A stretch of DNA of 64,000 bases from Periconia sp. R9002 (lineage: Eukaryota; Ascomycota; Dothideomycetes; Pleosporales; Periconiaceae), in assembly GCA_023627715.1 (NCBI GenBank), contig JAMAHW010000004.1, forward strand, positions 434,001 through 498,000. Direction: 5' to 3'. Shown here in pieces: positions 58,773 through 64,000 of this stretch. The notes beneath the pieces are model-generated. The model did no database searches. It had not been told where the DNA came from and worked only from the letters and a program-made list of their open reading frames with translations. Numbering within the stretch: the first letter of the stretch is position 1; every line of letters starts with the position of its first letter. The translations under genes and the position numbers were made by a program.

Positions 58773-61500
58773 TCACGAAAAGTCATCCTCACTTTCATAC
58801 CCTGCTCCCCCATACCTCTCTTCATTCGCCTTCCAGGGCACAGCGTTATTCGCTTTCTGCTGCTCCGCACCCTCATTCACATTCCCATTCGCGTTCACAT
58901 TCCCTCCCCCAGCACCGCTATCATGTCTCTTAGGCATCTCCATTCCACCGTTACCAACACCACCCCTCACCACCTTCTCCTCCTCTACCTCCGGCTCCTC
59001 AACCAACATACTCATCACCCCCCCTCCTCCTCCACTGCTCTTTCCACTACTCGGACTCCCCGACCGCGGTCCCACCAAATTCGCATCAGAACCAACAACA
59101 TACGGTCCCTCGACCCTCCTCCTCTCCACCAAAACCCGCAAATCGCGCCCGGGGATCGTGCGGAGTTGCTCCGCGCATCGCACGCAGATGCGCAGGTAGC
59201 ACCACGTACACGCCCACATGCGCTCGCGCGGCGCCATTGCCGGAGTGGTATTGTTGGGAGTCGGTGCAGGACACGCCATGCATGCCTGCGGCTGGAACTC
59301 GTTCTTCGACCAGATGGACTGCGCGTGCTGCGTGTAGCACGACAAGTGCGCGGACGTGATGGGGGCCGTGTTGGTGGGGAGGGGGTGGGTGGTTAGAGGT
59401 GTGAAGGGTTTGTCGTCTGCGGCTTGGGTTTGGGCTGGTGAGAGATTGGAGGGAGGAGGTTGTGGAGTAGGTATCGCGGTACTGGAGGGCGAAGGGGGGA
59501 AGGGTGCCGGGATGGTGATGTTGACCATGTTCGTGTTGAGGTTTGTCGTATCTGTGAAGGGTGCGGGCGAGATGGCGCCGCCGGAGGGCGAGGCGGGGGA
59601 GTACACGGAGAGTGGGGAGATGGGGATATCGCGTTGTTGGGATGGGAGGCTGGAGAAGGCGGAGGGGAGGAGGCGGGATGGTTGTTGTTGTTGTGGTTGT
59701 TCGGCGAGGGAGGGTTTGTTGTTTGGTGGAAGTGGTGACTCGGGGGATTGTTGGGAGGGGAGGTTTGCGAAGGCGGTTGGGAGACGAGACGCCGAGCGTG
59801 GTGGGAAAGGCGATGTCGTTTGGTCTTGACCAAGTGGTGGTGGGAGGGTTTTTGACTGAGGCGCAGGAGAAGGTGACGCTGCTGTTGCTGCTAGTGGCTG
59901 TGGAGTGGGGACCGCGGAGGCAATGGGAGTTGGCGTCGGTGCGGGTCGTTCTGCCTGTTGCTTTGGAGGTCCTGGGGGTGGGAGGGCTTCGAAGCTGAAA
60001 GGCCGGCGTGCTCCGTCGTCGCCCATGGGAGACGCCATATCTCGCAGTTGTTGAGACGGCTGTGCGCTTTTGGGTGTAGGTGTAGGCCCGGGAGTGATGA
60101 TGTTGGGTACAGGTGACAGACCCGAAGTTTGTGCTTGGGCGGGAACTTGAAGCTCAGTCTGCGCAGGTGGTGGTGATTGTGTAGATGATGGTGCGGCTGC
60201 TGCTGTTGCTTGCGAAGATTCCGACTTGGAGCCTTTCATCCAGTCGAAGCCCGTGCTGCTCTTCCCTTTGGTGTGTTTTGCTCGAGGGTTGGACGGTAAG
60301 CCTCGGGGGTTTGAGGGCAATCCCATGCCAGCGAACGGCTTTTTGGTTTGCTTCGCTGGAGGCGGCGGTGCGGGCTTTGTCACCATCTCATCGTCCTGTA
60401 CTGGCGTGGGTGGAAGTCTGTTCGTAACAGCAACAACCGAGCGTGCTTTTACCGGTTCCACGGGGCTTTCTGGCAGCTTCTTTGTACGTGTCTCCACTGC
60501 AGTGCTAGGGCGATCACGGTTCGCATCTTGCTGTCTAGGTTCGGGAGTCTGGTCCTGAGCTCGGGATCGAGGCATGGGAAGTGGACCGCCTTTTCCTCCT
60601 CTAGGCATATTCTTCATGTCGAGCAAGGACGTGAACTTCGGAGGGAGAGGCTTCCTCTTTACTGGCTCTGCTGCAGGTGCTTTGTCTTCTTTTGATTGTT
60701 GTGAATCCTTTCGCTCGGGTCGCCTGGGAGATTTTGGGTCTTCAGAAGGGGTTTGTTGTGTACGACGCTCAGCTTTCTGTGGCGGAGGTGGAGGGAGGTC
60801 CTTGTTTCCTCTAGGGGTACGCGCAGATGTTGTTGACGTCGAGGTTCCGGGCGTCAGAATGGGAGTGGACGGGACCTTGGCCGTAGATCCGTTGCTGACG
60901 AGAAGGTTCAATGAAGGAGGTTTCGAATCGCGTGATATGCTTCTGTAGTTGATGCGCTTTGGTTGACTCTCAACTGGGCTGCGAGACTCGATTGGAGATT
61001 GAGGAGATGCCGGCTCGTCCACTATAAGAACGTCAGTAAGTAGATCATATGCTTTTCTGGTGATGCCAAAAAAGTAAGGTTTGCTGCAATAAACAATAGT
61101 GCATGCACGGCGTGCTGTGGGCGACCCAGATACAGGTCACAGCAGCATGCAGGGTTTTTCTGCGATGATGTACATCTAGTGGAGATGATACCGCACCAAG
61201 CTGGGTCTCCCTTGATTGATTGAAGAAATTGGACGGCTTACCTCGGAGCTGAAAGCGCATGCTCAATCGGCCTCCGTACGGTAGTGATTTATCATTACTA
61301 TATTTTCTTTCTTTTTCAGGGGTCTTCGGTGGAGGCAATGGAGGCAGCTCTTTGGCTGATGAAATGGGCGAATGGCCACTATATATCGAGGCGTCATCAT
61401 CTCCAAAAGAGCCATATTCACTTATAAGGGCGCTGATGATATCCTGTCGCGAGGAAGAAGATGGAAGTTCCAGACTTGATGGGGCGTATGCGGTCGCCAT
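58773..61500 (-). CDS. Proline-rich protein with C-terminal cysteine-rich module
   Basis: Two exons (61500-61242 and 61021-58773) encode 835 residues. Most of the chain is Pro/Ser/Thr/Gln-rich and probably disordered, with many SH3-type sites (ELPPLPPPKTPEK, KDLPPPPPQK, KPAPPPPAKQ). Near residues 645-710 lies the only ordered-looking part. It has CYTQHAQSIWSK, then QACMACPAP, then WACTWCYLRICVRCAEQL, which gives paired cysteines like a small zinc-binding fold. After it comes RDLRVLVERRR and a Gly/Asn-rich acidic tail ending YESEDDFS. I do not recognise the family by name. A scaffold role at sites of polarity or endocytosis would fit the SH3 ligands, but that is only inference. The 220-bp intron keeps frame and joins QLRG to DEPASPQ via Val. 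Confidence 0.7.
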
Positions 61501-62892
61501 TATGGTTCGGGTATTATCTTTTTTTGTGTAATGAAAGGCGGTCGCTACAAAGCGCCAAATATGTACGTGATGGTTATTGAAAAAGAATGGACAGCGAAGC
61601 AGAAGACGATCGCGACTGGTGGACTAGGTGCGCAACATTTGGAGCGTTACCCAGGAGTAGAAATTACTGGGTGTGCGAAAGGATATGGTGAAGAACGAAG
61701 AAAGGTTGCCTTAATCACTGAGCTGTGCGCGCGACATGTGGCGGTCTGAGGTACTAAAGGTGTTACAGTACCCAAAGTTCACGGGTACGCACTGGCTTAC
61801 CAGCCCGACGTGACCCATGAAAGATCTAAGGCCATCAAACGCGTTGGTGTTTTGGAATGCCCAACGAGGCAATCCTTTGGCCTGTCACAAGTCAAGTTTC
61901 AACCCCACTGCACGTCATACCCCATAGAACTATCTCGCTGCTTAATTAACAGGATGGTCGAGGACTGCTAGTGGATTCGCAGGTACTCGCCGCATATAAC
62001 CAGGGCAAGCATTCTGCAGTATTGCGATTTCCAGCGGACAGTTGCTGTAAATAAACAGAAGGTCGTTGTGTACCTGCGGAGGAACGGGAGATGTACCACA
62101 TGTTGTGGGGTGGGCTTACTTTACACAGACAGCTGTGACGTTCAGGGGTAGTTCAAGGTCAAATGAAGGCCGTTGCATGTCGGATAAGCACGTGACCGGT
62201 TTCATCGCACCCGACTTGGGATCGAGAGCGTCTTGGGGCTGAGTTTTGCGTACCCAAAACTCTAAAATATTGGTCCGCAGTAGCCATGCAGGAACCTTGT
62301 GTTTCCCTATGCTGCGTCATGCACTTGCACACGTGTGCGACGGAATCGGCCCACTGTCTCTTGGCCGGGTACCTCCGCAGTCATCCGATCTTGAACCTGG
62401 ATACCTAGACTTGTAAGCCTCTAGGATCCTTTTACCGGTAATCGTGAATGGCAGTGATTACGAGGCCTGGATTCAATTCACCGCGTAGTCGCAACATTTA
62501 GATTGATGATATATAGACAGTGAGATTTGAGGACCATGAGGCCCCCGCAAGTCGTCCCACGTTTAGGGTTCGATAAGTTGAACAATTAGAAAATATATGT
62601 ATGTATGTAGTGAACATCAAGTCGTAGAGAATGACTCTGGCTTTTGTTCCAATCAAAACTGCTTTTGCTCTCTGTATGCCAAACGCCGAGAGTAAATGAC
62701 CAACTCCTCATTGGGGTATCCGTGCAACCAGCTTTTTGCATGCTGGTTGATAAAATCAAAAAATAAAACAAGAAAATGAAAACAGTCCGTGCGCCGTCGC
62801 TGATGGGTGGGCTCTCTCTATGAGTGTCGCCAGGAAAATAGGTAAGGTGAACAGATGTATATACAATAGAAATTAAAGGTCTCCCTGCGGCG
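61501..62892. other. Intergenic region
   Basis: About 1.4 kb between two minus-strand genes. I found only short frames (for example 61531-61749 plus strand) without coding features. It should contain the promoter of the proline-rich protein gene and the 3' end of the DUF7729-type gene. A GCACGTGACC site lies near 62188-62197. Confidence 0.45.
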
Positions 62893-64000
62893 TTATTGGA
62901 AAAGATAAAGAAAGAACATTACGAGGAGCGTCAAGGTTGGTGTGAAGGCTGTGGCCGTAGTGGTGGAAGCAGCGCCCTTCAAAGGGGCAGCGGTTACGTT
63001 GATGAAGTTTTGTCCGCAATAAACGACAATCTGTTGCGCGCCAGCGGGATACGTTTGGCTGATGGGTTGCGAGGTGTTGCCGGCAAAGGTGGAGAAAATG
63101 GCCATGGTTTTTTGGAGGCAGGAGTTGCACGTTGGGCGTCCAGAGACGAGTTTCATTCCGAGGGGCATATAATACGGGTTCGCGTCTGAACCCTGAGACG
63201 TTGTGTTGGTAACAGCGTTGGCGTAACCTGGGCTTGGGTTAGCGGGGGGTCCAATTCCACGATTGTCCTTCTTCTTACAAAAGTTACCGTCATCGTCTCG
63301 CAAGCAGCTGGCTCGGTACAGAGGCTCGTACGCTAGCAACGCATTATACGCCTGCACTGCTTGTGCATTGTTGTTGTTGTAATCCACACCACATGCCGAG
63401 TTGGTCGTGAGTTCGCGGGCGAGCGCATTCATTCCTCCAAGGCACTGGCTCATATTCGCGGCGCATGTGCCTTCGAGAGTTTGTGTGATTCGAACTATCG
63501 ATTTCGACGCTTCGAAAAGACCATTGGAAGTCTGCACTAAGATTAGTATAAAGTTCCACAAAGGTAATGAGCGCAAGAGGTGAACCAACCTGGAGTAGCA
63601 TGGAGAAAGGATGGCATTTGGTGATGGTGTCACTAGACAGCATGCGTTGGAAGAAATTGTCGCAATTATCGGTGAAGTTGTTGGATAGCGATGAATCAAA
63701 TGGCCTGGGGATTTCGAAGCCACCATCGGCTCTCTTGGTCGATGTCGCAGATTGGATTTGGTTCGATTCTCCATTGTTTGTAGGAGGCATTAAAGGAGGG
63801 ACGTAGGGAGGCGGTCGAGTATCAATAAGCAAAAGAGAGGGACCTCTCGGCGTTGGCGTAATGTTGTCGGTGATGACCGGAACAGCAGGGAACGGCGGTC
63901 GTCTTCGTCGATCTCTAAGGTCACCATGTGCTGCCTCCGAAGTTGTGAATAAAGACGCCACTAGCAAAACCACAAACAGCCAAACCAAACGACGACCAGA
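62893..64000 (-). CDS. GPI-anchored DUF7729-type surface protein (5' end cut by window)
   Basis: A predicted secreted, GPI-anchored fungal protein; the start codon lies beyond the window. Two exons are visible (64000-63590 and 63531-62893), giving 349 residues. The first visible residues include the hydrophobic core of a signal peptide (VWLFVVLLVASLFTTSEAA), so little is missing. A Pro-rich spacer follows. The core matches the fungal DUF7729 pattern: RPFDSSLSNNFTDNCDNFFQ, CHPFSMLLQTSNGLFEASKS, LEGTCAANMSQCLGGMNALA, AYNALLAYEPLYRASCLRDD, then CNSCLQKTMAIFSTFAGN. At least ten cysteines are spaced for disulphides. The C-terminus has a Ser/Ala omega region (APLKGAASTTT) and a terminal hydrophobic tail (LTLLVMFFLYLFQ), the usual GPI signal. 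The biological role is unknown; it is probably a plasma-membrane or cell-wall protein. Confidence 0.78.

Noticed and set aside
58605..59396. 263-codon plus-strand frame
   Set aside because: It is antisense to the C-terminal exon of the proline-rich protein and its Arg/His/Pro composition is that of a shadow of GC-rich coding sequence.

Overview
The window is nuclear DNA of a filamentous ascomycete (Pezizomycotina). Nearly every gene is split by short introns (about 45-75 bp) with GT-AG borders. The gene set includes fungal-only families: a HET-domain protein, a fungal rhodopsin-like membrane protein and a GPI-anchored DUF7729-type protein. The gene content would suit a Dothideomycete-like plant-associated or saprobic mould, but the genus cannot be named from sequence alone. 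About 21 genes are supported, and one is cut off at each end of the window. I joined exons by hand from splice signals and reading frame; all joins conserve phase.

Layout. 1-10.5 kb: N-terminal part of an unknown gene (minus), cohesin SMC1 (plus), a paraoxonase/arylesterase-family protein (minus) and a patatin-type triacylglycerol lipase (minus). 12-16 kb: the oligosaccharyltransferase subunit SWP1 and a rhodopsin-like seven-span protein (both plus). 16.3-27.5 kb: REV3 (DNA polymerase zeta, minus) divergent from the splicing factor SLU7 (plus), then the endocytic adaptor SLA2 (plus). 27.8-30 kb: a secreted modular GH5 glucanase (minus). 31.6-37 kb: a CPSF6-like RNA-binding protein (minus), SSS1/Sec61-gamma (plus) and a LEC14B/DCAF11-type WD40 protein (minus). 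37-47 kb: an accessory-looking block with a short inverted-repeat element, a HET-domain gene just beyond it and a 7-kb stretch with no intact gene. 47-54 kb: a Gfo/Idh/MocA oxidoreductase, a MAPEG protein, an unknown 252-aa protein and an aquaporin (all minus). 55.7-64 kb: a PA-TM-RING ubiquitin ligase (plus), a proline-rich protein with a cysteine-rich C-terminal module (minus) and the truncated DUF7729-type protein (minus).

Most genes are housekeeping and independent. Loose themes are chromosome maintenance (SMC1, REV3), RNA processing (SLU7, CPSF6-like) and the secretory pathway (SWP1, SSS1). I found no secondary-metabolite cluster, mating-type gene, rRNA, confident tRNA or CRISPR array. 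The most unusual parts are the 37-47 kb block, the GH5 module order, the paraoxonase-family protein lacking one of the two usual active-site histidines, and an unrecognised cysteine-rich module in the 835-aa protein.
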